64,000 nucleotides of DNA, taken from Aquanectria penicillioides (Eukaryota > Ascomycota > Sordariomycetes > Hypocreales > Nectriaceae). Shown here piece after piece: positions 32,501 through 44,145 of the stretch. Below the pieces are notes generated by a model. It did not search any database. It had not been told where the DNA came from and worked only from the letters and a program-made list of their open reading frames with translations. The translations under genes and the position numbers were made by a program. The stretch covers positions 7,378,001 to 7,442,000 of the forward strand of contig PYIU01000002.1 in the NCBI GenBank assembly GCA_003415625.1, given 5' to 3'. Position 1 is the first letter of the stretch, and every line of letters starts with the position of its first letter.

Positions 32501-34656
32501 GTTACTGAGGAAGAAGAATGATAGGTGAGACGGGTACCGGGACTTGGCTGGGTGACGGGCAGCTCCAAGAGGATTTGCAGAGGAGGGTCAGGCGATATTC
32601 ATATTGACAGTCACGTCAACTGCAATGACGCACACCTTGAAGACGCAAATCGGGTGATTGGACAGGTTTGGCCGTCCGATTTCCGGCTGAGCCGGAAAGA
32701 GGTTGTAATGCAACAAAGGTGCAGCAGCTGACAAACAGGGAATTTGGACGCACTATTTCCGGTGTGGTGATGACCCGCGCATCCCGGGAGCGTGATAACC
32801 CATTGTCACCTCACCAACAAGACGAGAGACACATGACTTGTTGCTTCTGAGGCGAGCATCACCGTGACTCGGGTGGGTCACAGCCTCGCAAGGTAATAAA
32901 AGACTCATGCACCAACTGTCTGCGACCCGGTAGTTTTAAGGGCGCCAATAGTCTCGAGACATCCACAGATATCCGGAGTTGCCGCAAAGGGGGGCGGCGA
33001 TTTCGGACCAACGTCGCAATGTGACGGTGAAAACCCCGGCGATCCAGGGAGTTGAGTTCGGCAATTCCCAATTGTTATTTACACGATATTTCCGGCTCGA
33101 TCGACCTTTAGAGCCTCCGAAGATTACCGAGCCTACCCACTTTGATTTGATGTGATTGAGGCCAACGTCAGCCCCCTAGTTGTAATGGCCACCTCATGCT
33201 TCACACCGAGCAGCAGCCGCGCGCAAGCGAGCGGGTGGTGAGAAAGGGACTTTGGTATCGTTGAATTAGGCGCTTCCTGATTCATTTTGCGCTTTGAATC
33301 TGTGGTGAAATTATATCGCCGTCGTGTTTTACGCTCTCGTCGACTGCTGGTTTAAAGTGCGGCTCTGCCTCGACGGTGTGCGATGTCGAAATAAGCTTCA
33401 TCGCATAGCCACAATCTTGGCGGCAATGGAATTGTTGCTAATTGGCCCCCGGTTCTGCAGATGCATCGGATGCATCGTCAATGGCAGATCGCCGTCCGCA
33501 GATTCACAGAGGCAGCCAGTTGTCGCATGACCTGGGCCTTGTGTGCCGAGCATCCCTAACCTTATTTCATCCCACATGACCGGGCTGGGTCAGTATGTGA
33601 TTAGTGCTCATTGGACGCCTCAGTGTGATATTGAGATATCCGATCTAGGGTACAGTTTCTTGTGTTGCCTTCTGGAACCCGGGATGGTTCTGTATGTGCA
33701 ACCAAGGCGCTTCCGGCAGATTGGACGGGCTCCCAGTGCTCAGATCGGATCTCACCGGGGGTAAGAGATTGTAGATGTGTGGTAAGATGACGTACAGAAG
33801 TTTGAAATGCTTCGGTGACGCAAAGTGCTGATGTAATTTGGCCGGGAATCGAACCTGAATGAGTACATGGTGGATTCAAATGCCTAGGTTGCCAACACTC
33901 GACCTACCAGTTTAGCAGATGTGATAGCATGCCCACTATGTTGTAGAGAGAGTTAATTATAGAGATATAATTACAAAACAAAACGCCGGCGCATATAGAA
34001 AGCTCTATCTGGTCCACCATGGAAATACTGGTTGTTCCTTTCATTGAAACGTCGGCCAGTCTGGTTCAGGGAATATTCCTGGCATTTTGCATATACGGAT
34101 TTGTGTAAGTCTTATATCGTAAGAACCTTGACAAATGAAGCCTACAAACTCGATAAAACATGATTTAGTCAGCATCAGCGGGATTGGACATGCTTAATCT
34201 TCATGGTTAAACACTTAATATGCGTTTTGTTTAGTTTAGAGTGGGCGATGGCCATGTTACGAACCACTCATGAGACCAGCAACTCCTTTCGACGAGGCAA
34301 TGCATCTTAGCTGAATTGGCCTAAAACATGCAAATTGAATGGATAATAAAGTTGGTTTTTCTTTTTTTTTGGAATCCATTGTGACATGTCTCATCAACTG
34401 ATGGGTTGGAGATGATTTGTGGCATTTTCGCTATATGCAACAGCACGACCCTTCGCACAAGACAATGGAATTGGAAATTTAACTCATAGTTGTATTTATT
34501 TTGCCATGTTATTTAAAGAACAACCTATTGCTTCTTTGTTGGTTATATCGCGGGAGATGGGTAGCGGATTTGAGAAATGCGCTCCATAACCCATTTTGTC
34601 ATCCATCTCGCAAGTAAGACGCGAGAGGGCGCAGATACCAGGCCCAACACTCTCAT
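32501..34656. other. Long intergenic region, no gene seen
   Basis: This 2.2-kb stretch includes the SMT-like promoter. A minus-strand segment near 33838-33925 contains a pol III B-box-like GGTTCGATTCC with a weak A-box about 60 nt before it, but no cloverleaf can be folded by eye. From about 33930 the sequence is AT-rich and featureless. Confidence 0.45.
32680..32698. promoter_or_regulatory. Perfect 8+3+8 palindrome upstream of the SMT-like gene
   Basis: TTTCCGGC-TGA-GCCGGAAA is a perfect inverted repeat about 180 bp upstream of the SMT-like start codon. Related TTTCCGG half sites lie near 32757 and 33068. Paired CGG triplets fit a Zn2Cys6 operator (inference). Confidence 0.45.
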
Positions 34657-35475
34657 TTAGCTCTTAGGAACATATTTGATCCCAGTGCTGGGACAGCTGC
34701 TCTTTGTACCATCAGGTTCAGAAGCAACAAATGTACCATCCTGAAGAGAACCCTTGACATTGAAGTGATACCACACCTCATTCAGGTAGCCACTATCGCA
34801 GCCAATTGTGACTTCAGCACCATGCTGGGCCTGGAGAGCAGCCTGGATCTCGCTAGATGTGTAGGTTTGGGAATTCGAGGGCTCGATGCCTGCTTCCTCT
34901 AGCCACTGATAGGTGGGAAGCGTCTTGAACAGTGCAACTGTTTTCTTGACATAATCTGCTACCTCTTCGCCAGTCTGATAGTCGGTGTAGCAATCTATGT
35001 CTAGCGTGCTAATACAAGTGCCGTGCTTGTCCCATTCGTGTTTCCACAGAGATTCATCAGAGCCAGAATCGCTGACCCAGTAATTGTTGATGTAGGACAA
35101 AAGATCGTCGCCGCCAAACTGGGACACAAGCTCTTTGATATTCGTGTATTCGCGGCTAGAGTCGCAATATTGAGGGTAGGTGCCGTCACAATTATCCGGC
35201 CACAGTCCATGGATGGTCCAAGAATCTGAGTCGCGGTTAAGATGGTTTGGGTCTATCCTCCGTCATGAGAACTCACTAGAGGGCCCGGCAACAGGATCGG
35301 TGTCCCAGAATTGGGTTTGTAGGATCTGTCCAGATGGAATAAAACAGCATGTGTTGGACACGCTCGTCGTGTTGTGGCATGATAGGGGCAAGTTGTTGGG
35401 ACACGAAACACTCGCGGCGGCTGCTGCATCTACCAGGACAGCGGCCAAAGGAACAAGGGCCTGATGGGGAACCAT
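34657..35475 (-). CDS. Secreted ribonuclease T2
   Basis: About 255 residues from exons 35277-35475 and 34657-35225 (51-nt intron). A signal peptide covers roughly residues 1-21. Both catalytic segments are present: CAS I SWTIHGLWPDNCDG with His72, and CAS II SLWKHEWDKHGTC with His129, Glu130 and His134 by my count. The cysteines match the T2 disulfide pattern. The enzyme would cleave single-stranded RNA via a 2',3'-cyclic phosphate in the extracellular space or vacuole. The C-terminal block CDSGYLNEVWYHFNVKGS is also typical. It neighbours the polyketide synthase gene but has no obvious functional link to it. Confidence 0.93.
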
Positions 35476-36896
35476 CTTGTGGTGTTTATACGTGTTTCTG
35501 TGATTTTCTTAACGAGGGTAAGGAACGTGTATATGATCTGTCTGATGTGGGCAGAGATAAGGACTATAAATATTGTGTATCCGGAGCTCTATGTCTTGCG
35601 AGTCCATATCCGCATAGGATCGACCGGAAAATCCTTTGGCCACTGCGGTGCGGACGAAACTGACAAAAGCAGCAGGTGTTTTAGATGCTGATGCCGCTTA
35701 ATGCTGCGCGACCTCACCATCGGTGCTTTTGCAAACAGCCGCGTGCAACGCTGTCAGCACATTAAACATTAAAAGGACCGTTGGCCAAGGATTCACAGCC
35801 AATCAAACTCAGAGCCGCTGCAAGGAAGCAGAGTGATGGGCGCAAACACCGGAACTTTTGAATCGTGGAGATGTTTCACGGAGCCGATGGAGCTGATGGA
35901 GCACCTGGAGGATTGCACGTCGAGGCAGTAGCTGTGCGACAAATAGTCTTCCTCAATGCAATCTCCTGCCAGAAACATGACAAAACGCACTTGAAGAGTC
36001 ATCGTGATTGGTCCTGCTCATGTTCCACACGGGCTGTATCTGTATCCCTGCAGCATCCCCGTCCGCTTGGCTCGATTCGTGCACCGAGCGTTCCGCAAGA
36101 AACGCAGGCAGAACAAGAGTTACCGCCGTGGATGAGCCTGTGGTTGATGCCAAACGTGGAACACTGCCGGGTCCTCTGTAAAAAGTCCCGGATCACGTCG
36201 ATCATGCCTCACCGAACTTCCGTCTTAGCTAGATTGTTGCACCCAAATCATCTGGTGTCTGGCGGCAAGGATGTCATCCACCTTCCCCTTGAGTGCCCAC
36301 CAGTGGGGATTTCATGCAACTAGAAATCATTGTGGAATGACTGCTGCTGACAATTGCAAAGCCCCTCCTTTCTGTGACTCTGAGCTTTCAACGGCTGCAC
36401 ATCATTTCTGAACAAAGATGCTCCGACTTTACGGGATTACCTTTTTGGGAAGACTCCATTTGGCATTTGAGAGTATGATTCTGGAAGGAAAATGGAAAAC
36501 AACGGACCATCCATACTGAACAAATGGATTTATCGTCTCAACACCGATAATTAGACTTTGGATTCTTCCGACCATCGGAGCAAAGCTATTGATCAGCTTT
36601 GCGGCACTCACCACCCATGTAGTCGATAGAAGGCATGATTGATACAATTCCATTATTCAGAGCTAAATAGTAAACTGGTAGATACAATCTAGATTTTATA
36701 TAACCCCGACCTCCCAAGACCGAAAAAGAACATAAATAACCAAGACCGAATAAATACAAGCATTTAACCTTGCACACTGGCAATTCTAAGCAACAAATGA
36801 ACATGTCAAATTTCCAAGCGGGCCCCCTTCCCATCCGCCAAGATCTCTTCCTGGACAGCAGGGCCTTGGTATTCTTTGGCGTCAAACTGCTCCGTA
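35476..36896. other. Intergenic, no gene seen
   Basis: This 1.4-kb stretch lies between the RNase gene and the 3' end of the polyketide synthase. A 152-codon plus-strand frame at 35865-36323 begins at a non-ATG codon and shows no family feature; I do not call it. Confidence 0.45.
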
Positions 36897-39800
36897 TCAG
36901 TTCAAGAAGCCAATCTCTTTCCAGATGTGAATGTATTTCCTAGCCACCTCCTCGCTTACGGGACCGACGGCAGAGAGGGTCTTCGAATGCTCCAGAGTGT
37001 TCTTCACATCTAATACCAGCCCGCCGCAGGACATGCGAAGATAGTTGCTGTCCAAGAAGCCGAGCAGAGTCGCCGCTGGGTTGTTTCTCTGCGGCGCGTT
37101 TCGCACTCGCTCGACCCACTCCTCGAAGGGGATGAGATTCGAGATGTTGAGTGCATCTGCCAAAATCTCGTTCATCTCGCGCCAGGATTGACCCACCGGG
37201 TTCTCGATGTGGTAGACGGCGTAGGGGTTGCGATCCGAGAGCACTAGGTCAGACAAGGCACCGGCAATGTCGTTGACTGGCGTCCAGTAGACTTTGCCGC
37301 CCACGTCCGGCAGCGCGTTCAACGTCTGTGACGATTTGATGAGGAATCCGAAATGTTCCATCGGGTTCCAGTATCCGCTCGTCTTAGAGCCAGCAATCTG
37401 TCCGAGCCGGACAACCATGGTGCGGAATCGACCTGGATAGTGGTGAAGGGTCTCGTCAAGCATCCTCTCGCATCCCCACTTGGCCTCGCTGTAGCCATTT
37501 GTCAACACCGAGTCGATGCTGGTTCGGTCCTCGGGCACTATTGTGTGCGTCTCTCCGTTGCCGAGGCCGTAGTGGCCGACCACGCCAATGGAAGAGACCA
37601 TCTGGAAGCTGAATCTGAAGCTGTCCGGACGACGAGAAACGGACTCACGAGCAAAGTCGATGAGGTTTCGCATGACCTGGAACTGAGACTCAAAACCAGG
37701 CAGAGCGCGCTTGGCACTCATCGGCCAGGCATTGTGGATAAGGTGAGTAACCGAGTTCACCAGCGACTCGTACTCACTCTTGGGCAGCCCAAACATTGGC
37801 TTGGCGCTGTCGGTCTGGATCACGAGCAGCTTAGGCTTGAGAGCTTCGGGGAATCGAATGCCCTTCTCCCTCATTGCCTTTTGCTGGCGGATATAGGGTT
37901 CGGCCTTGTTTTCACGGTTGAGACAGACAACCGTCTTGACATCGGGCAGCTGCGCGATGTGGTAGACCAAGTTTCCTCCGAGGCTTCCAGATGCTCCAGT
38001 TACCAGGACGACCTTCTCATTGTCGTTTGGTACTGTCGCAGAAGGCGAAGCGTCAGGGCTCACAAAACCAGCGGTGTACTTTTGAACATATTCGTCAACC
38101 GCTGCCTTGCGAGCTGCAAGGGCAGCTGCTTCCATGGGATCGTTTTGCGGCGCAATAACCTCCTTGATAGGCTCTTCTACCACCTGAGGAACGATAATAG
38201 GAACCGGGGTGGGCTCCTCCAAGGGTTGTAAAGACTGAGCAATATGGCTCTCGTCAACACTGCCTAGAAGCAGCTGCTTCAGATCAGCCACGGTAGGACA
38301 CTCGAGGAAAAGAGATTCGTGCTGAATGTCAAGCTCGAGTTCGTCGCGGAACCGGCTCACAATCACAAGAGACAGGAGGGAGTCGACACCAGAGTCGGCG
38401 AAATTGGTGGTGTCAGTCAGGTCCTCAGTCGCAATTCCGCTTTCGTCGGAGATGATCTCCAGCGCCCGCTGGAAGTCGACTTTGGAGGTTTGGAAACCCT
38501 CATCGACAGTAGGTGTAGTCATGCCTGTTGCGTTAGACCTCGGAGACTCTGAGCCGTTAGCAGTAGAACTCGGCGTAAGAGTTCCGTTTGTGCTGGCAGT
38601 GGAGTCTCCAAAGAGCGCCTTGATGTCAGCAACAGTGGGGTAGTCAAAGAGGAACGCGGTGAACTCAAAGTCCATGTCGAACTCCTCTTTGAAACGAGCA
38701 GAGATGGTGAGTCCTAGGAGAGAGTCAATGCCAACATCGGCGAAGACGGTACCATCTGTCAAGTCCGATACAGCAAGGCCACTCTCCTCTGCAATAATTG
38801 TTAGGGCAGTTGTGATCCTGGAGACATCCGGAACTCTGGAAGAGGGCGAAGGCTGAGGAGGCGCCAGCATAGAAGAAGAAGCCGCGGGGGCAGCTTGTTT
38901 CTTCTGAGCAGGCTGCTGCTTCTGCGACTTGGATCCACTCTCAAGGGCGAGAATGACCTTGAGAACGCGCCGTGGCACGCCTTGGATCTTTGGAAAACGG
39001 TTAGAATAAGTGACTTCGGATATGGAGGCATAGGAGAAAACAAACCGCAATCTGCCCAAAGTAGGCCACAACTCGGTCGCCATCAAAGATGACAACATCA
39101 CCATGCCACAGCTTGTCTTGTCCCTCCACCATGCGAGTGTACGTGGTGTATGTCTTGTCAAAGTCCATGGGCTCAAAGATCTGGAAAGAACCCCATCCGT
39201 GGTTCATGTACACCTGCACGTCAAGGTCGGTGTAATCGTTGCAGTTCATAGTGAATCCACATGACTGTGTGAGAGAATCAATGATGGCTGGATGAGTGTG
39301 GTAGTCGCCGCCACGCTTGACCGTGCCAAAGCTGAGAGTACTAGTAGCCTCCAGCGTGTTACTGTTGAGGACAATCTCGTCAATAGCGCGGTAATCGTCA
39401 TGGAACCTGGCTAGAGGTCGAATCGCACGATAGACCATGGGTCGGTTGAAACGGGCAGTGGTGCCAGGAGCGATTCCATCTCGGAGAGTTTGAAGCTTCT
39501 GCTTGACGCTTGTGGCATCGTCCTGGAGCTTCTGCAGGAGGCTTCTATCCTTGAAGCGAACAACGCAGCGAGAGTGCTCCTGCAACTTGTTCTTGCTCTG
39601 TAAACTGGTTAGCTTCCGCTCATACGCCTGAAGGGAAAGACTTACATCGAATGACATGAACTTGATGGACGCCGACTTGGACTTCCAGTCCACTTCCCCG
39701 TGTGCTTGAAGGAATTGATGCTCCGCACCATCTCGCAGGATCAGAGCCTTTGAAATTGTCATGTCTGACACATCCACGAGGTTCTCTGCCTGAGTTGGGC

Positions 39801-42800
39801 GGTAGCGCTTGAGGAGATAGGTACCTAGAGTCAAGGCAATGTCTGCATAGACAGAGGGAGTGCAGAGAGGGATTCCATCAACTTCATGACCTTGCACCAG
39901 AGGGCTGAGATCCTTTCGTGCAATATCCGCCTCAACGACAATGCGGGTCTTGTTCGAATCACCCGACTCTTCAACAACTCTGTGAATGGTGGTGCTCTCA
40001 AGACTTGCGTTGTCCTTGATCGTCAAAGGAGGATCTCCCTTGCGCAGTGACCAATCATTCACGTACTGCATCCAGTACTCCTTCAAGTCCCAGCTGTAGG
40101 CTGGAAGTGAAATGACTCGGTGCGAGGTCTTGAAGTCGCGTTGGTATTCTGGCCAGCAGATATCGGAGCCAACCGCGTAGAGATGCTTCAGAGCTGCGCC
40201 CAAAGTCTGCCAAGCTGAGCGACCGCGCTGCAGCGAAGCTAGGAATGTGACTGGGGGTTAAGGACGGCTCTGCCCATTCCGGAAATGGCGGGATGGGGGC
40301 CAATCTCAACCACCGTAGTCTTCTCCGAGATAAAACGCTCACTCTGGGCCGTCCGAAGGGCCTTGAACATGTTGACAGGCTGGCGAGAATGCTCTGCAAG
40401 ATACTCTGGGCCAAAGACACCGCTCTTTGTGACAACACTGCCATCGAGAGGGCATAGCACAGGAATTCGCGGCTCATTGAAAGTGACACCCTTAGCAATG
40501 TCCTTGAAATCCGACAGAATAGGATCCAACTGAGACGAGTGGAACGCGAACGGAACCTTGAGCAAGGTTGACTTCATGCCCACGCCCGTGAGCGACTCCT
40601 TCAATGCGGCGACTTCGTCGTTGGAACCAGCCAAGACAGTCTCTACGGGAGAATTGATGCAGGCAACCTCGTACTTGGTCTCTTTCAAAGCCGCGGAAAT
40701 CTCCTCCAGAGAACCCTTGACAACGAGCATGGCATGGGTACCTCGGGCACACTTCTCTTGCAGAATTTGAGCTCGCTTTCCGACAAGATAGATGGTGTCT
40801 GTGTCTGAAAGAACTCCTGCAATATTGAGGGCGGCGTATTCACCCAGACTGTGTCCTACGACAGCAGCAGGGGTAATGTTCCAAGATGCCCACATCTTGC
40901 TCAAGGCAATCTGCATACAGATGCTAGCCAGCTGGACAACAGCAGGCTCGAAGGTGCCAATGTCTGCATCTTCAGATTCAATGACGGGCAGAGGAGAAGG
41001 GAAACCCAGGCTCTGTGCAATGTAAACCAACCGGCGCATTTCGGTGCGGAAGAATGAGAGGGTTTCATATAGCTGCTTTGCCATTCCTGGGTATTGAGCG
41101 CCCTGGCCAGTGAAGGCGAAGACAACCTCAGGAGCACTCTTGGGTCGAGTCTTTCCGACATTGTCACGGATAGCTGTCTCGATTTGCGTGCAAATGTCTT
41201 CAACGGTTGCCCCAGAGAGCATAACTCGATGCTGATGATGCATACGACGAGCAGTAGTCGTATACGAGAGCTGCCCAAGGGAGACATCAGAGTTTTGCTT
41301 CAAAAACTCAAGCATAGAGCGAAGGTTGCCCTGCAGAGAGGGTCCTGTCTTTCCAGAGGCTGCAATAAGATGTAGGCTTCGAGGGTCATCGTTCTCAGCC
41401 GAGGGTTCGGGTCTCAATGGGGCATCCTCGAGCAACAAAGCTGAGTTGCCACCCGCAGCGCTAAAGTTGTTCACGAAAACGCGTCTGGGGTCATTGGAGA
41501 CAGAGTCTCGCTCCCAAGATGTTGGAGAAAGGGCAATCCTAACCTTTCGCTCCTCTAGGTCAGTAGGGAACTTTCGGTTGATCTTGGTCTTGATACCACA
41601 GTGGGGCACGATGACGTTCTTCTTCATCATCAACAGGACTTTGATGAGACTCGACACGCCAGAAGCAGCCTCACCATGGCCGATATTTGCCTTTGCTGAG
41701 CCGATGTAGAGGGCTTCATCGTCTGTTCTGCCACTTGGTACTTGAGAAAGAGGCGGTGCAAAGGTGTCGAGGACACTGGACATCTCACCAGCGTCGCCGG
41801 CTTGGGTACCCCTGTGGTAATGTAGGTCAGCAATGTACCGATGTAGAAATGCAAGTGTTTCACAATGGAGTAGGGCTTTTTATCTTGGGAAAGGTCATGG
41901 CAAATAATCTCAAAGCAAAGTACTTACGTTCCGTGCATCTCGACGTAGCTGACCGTGTATGGGTCGACGGCGGCCTGGTTCAAAATCTTTTTGAAAATAG
42001 CACGCTGAGCACCCACATGAGGACGCGTAATCGACTCCGACTCCGCCGAATGGTTGGTGTAAGCACCAAGAATAACCCCCAAAATAGGATCGTGGTCTGC
42101 GAGGGCGTCATCGAGACGTTTGATGATAACCGTGCCGATTCCTTCGCCACGACAGTAACCGTCAGCACCGTCATCAAAGGTCTTGCAGTTTCCAGTGCGG
42201 GAGAGAAAGTGACCTCGATCGAGGCCAGCAGTGAAGTCGGGGTTGGTCAGAACATTGGTTCCTCCGGCAATGGCAGTATCAATGTCCCCTCGCCAGAGAG
42301 AGTTGCAGGCCAAGTGAATTCCAGCCAAACTGGAGGAGCAGGCTGTATCAACTGCATAGCTAGGACCGCTAAACTTGAAGCAGTAGTTGATTCGGCCTGG
42401 AATGAAGGCTCTGTTGCCGCCTGGAATGAAGTACGTATCGATATTTTGGGCGCTGTTCGTCTCCATCCAGTCATTGCTGGTAACTCCGAAGAACACTCCC
42501 ACACGATCCCGTCTGGTAGAGGGAGTAGCGTCGGGCACAATTCCAGCTTGCTCGATCGCCTCATAGGCTGTCATCAAAGCAAGACGCTGAGCGGGATCGA
42601 TTTGCGGGGCCTCTCGTGGCGAGATGTTGAAGAAGCGCGCATCAAAGACAGCAGGGTCATCCAGCCAGCAGCCAAATGGCGTTGTGCTTGTGTTCTTGCG
42701 GCTTCCCGTCGGGTCTACATGAGTCTTGGCGTCCCAGTGCAAGTCTGGGACAGGCTTGTGGACATCTAGACCCTGGTGAAGAAGATCCCAGAATGCCTCA

Positions 42801-44145
42801 TTGTCCTTGGCACCAGGGAATCTGCCCGACATACCAATAATGGCAAGCTTGGGCTTCTTCGGGTTTGACGACGATGCATCTCTCGAGTATTCCCGCTTGC
42901 CTTGGGGTTTTACTGAAGGCATCAACGAGCGCAAAGAGGTCTGCTTCAGCGCAGTAAGAATGAGCTGATCCGCAGTAGTTGCGATAGGAACAATGGCAAA
43001 CGACTGCGGATCTAACTTTTGGATGTAAGTGTGCAACCCATCCAGTATGGCGCTCCACCGGATCGGCTCCAGCAGTGTATTTTTGACAGCATCCTCCAGG
43101 AGGAGCCTAAAATCGGTCTCCGGCAGTTCGCTCCCTGTCTCGGGAGAGAACGAATCCGTGCCAGAGCTTGCGGCTGGCCTGTCACCAACCAGCTCCGCAA
43201 CGAGGTCGCTGACATCAGATTGCGAGTGTAGATGTGGGGCATGGTATGGTGCGTATATTGGGATGCTCTTGGATCTGACATCCTTGAATGTTTCAGAGCT
43301 TACCAACTGCGCCAGCGAGTTTGGAGGCCCGCTCACGGTAATGCCGTTTGGAGCATATGCGCTGATATAAGGTTTGCTTGTCAAGGGCAGTGTCTGATAG
43401 CGTGGGATTATTAGCAACAGATACAACAGATACGATGCAGCAGATACAGAAGCATCACCAAAGTTTGCAGGATACAGGTTGTAGGTTGCAGGTTGCAGGT
43501 TGCAGGGAATCACTCACCGTTTCTTTGCAGAAATTCTCGACAGCTTCCGAGGCCTTCGCCCCGGGGACAATGATTGACCAACTTTCACCAAACTCGTGTG
43601 AAGGAGCCACTCGAGTTGCAACATCGGTTACATGCATGCCGATTCTGAAGGCAACTGTGACTGCATGAACAGCCAATGCTACAAGGTCCCTTGTATTACG
43701 GCTGCAGCTAACAGCAGCGGCAGCCAGGGTTCCTGTGCATAGGCCGATACATTTGGACAGGGTTCTGTCGGAATAGAAAGAGTCTGCTTGGCTGTGGAAT
43801 CATATGTTAGTGCCCGTCAAATGGCCTAGACCGTGGAATACTGTTGGCCTGCGCTTACCTGATGAAGACACCCAGTTGATACATGCAGGTTACGGCCATG
43901 TCGAGCGGCACACATCGTTTTCCACTCTGATTCCACAACACTAGATCGTCGTAACAGGTGAATCGGGGGACGTCATCTCTGACCTGGCGCGGGAGCGTAA
44001 AGATCTCGGCTCGAATTGCATCATATGCCTTGACGAGAAAATCCTCTAGGCTTGGGTTATCTCTGTGCTGAAGCAAATCTTTCAAGTGTGGTTGTATGTC
44101 AAAAGTCTGGTCCCCAAAGACATAGAGCTTAAGATGGCGAGTCAT
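36897..44145 (-). CDS. Non-reducing polyketide synthase, SAT-KS-AT-PT-ACP-ACP-R (one frameshift)
   Basis: About 2278 residues from exons 43859-44145, 43518-43791, 41928-43393, 39646-41811, 39046-39597 and 36897-38987. Domains are SAT with GLCTG (Cys114); KS with VDTACSSS (Cys539) and EMHGTGT; malonyl AT with GHSLGEYAAL (Ser997); PT with VQGHEVDGIPL (His1318) and THPAIIDSL (Asp1505); two ACPs with GIDSLL (Ser1671) and GVDSLL (Ser1785); and a C-terminal thioester reductase with TGASGSLG (1911 on) and YSEAK. There is no C-methyltransferase or thioesterase. Such synthases build an aromatic polyketide from acetate units and release it reductively, normally as an aldehyde; fusarubin-type synthases share this layout. 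The frame breaks once at the five-G run 40253-40257, between AT and PT; one added base restores a total divisible by three. The nearest regulator is the AflR-type gene at 47.3 kb. Confidence 0.92.
40253..40257 (-). other. One-base frameshift at G5/C5 run in polyketide synthase
   Basis: On the coding strand the frame ends after GMGRAVLNPQSHS, whereas LASLQRGRSAWQTLGAALK, the usual AT-PT linker of this family, continues in the next frame. One additional C in this run joins them. Confidence 0.8.
43476..43506. repeat. Heptamer tandem repeat in PKS intron
   Basis: About four tandem copies of AGGTTG(C/T) sit inside the second PKS intron (43394-43517), next to imperfect CAGATACA repeats. It is a small minisatellite and is probably variable between strains. 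Confidence 0.7.

Noticed and set aside
35865..36323. 152-codon plus-strand open frame between RNase T2 and PKS
   Set aside because: It starts at a non-ATG codon, has no signature and lies in a sequence with several overlapping frames.
37353..38231. 292-codon plus-strand frame
   Set aside because: It is the antisense shadow of the PKS reductase domain.
40217..40265. Small intron as explanation for the PKS frame break
   Set aside because: The candidate introns are 27-39 nt with poor donors and would remove conserved linker sequence.
41687..42769. 360-codon plus-strand frame
   Set aside because: It is the antisense shadow of the KS domain and crosses the PKS intron at 41812-41927.
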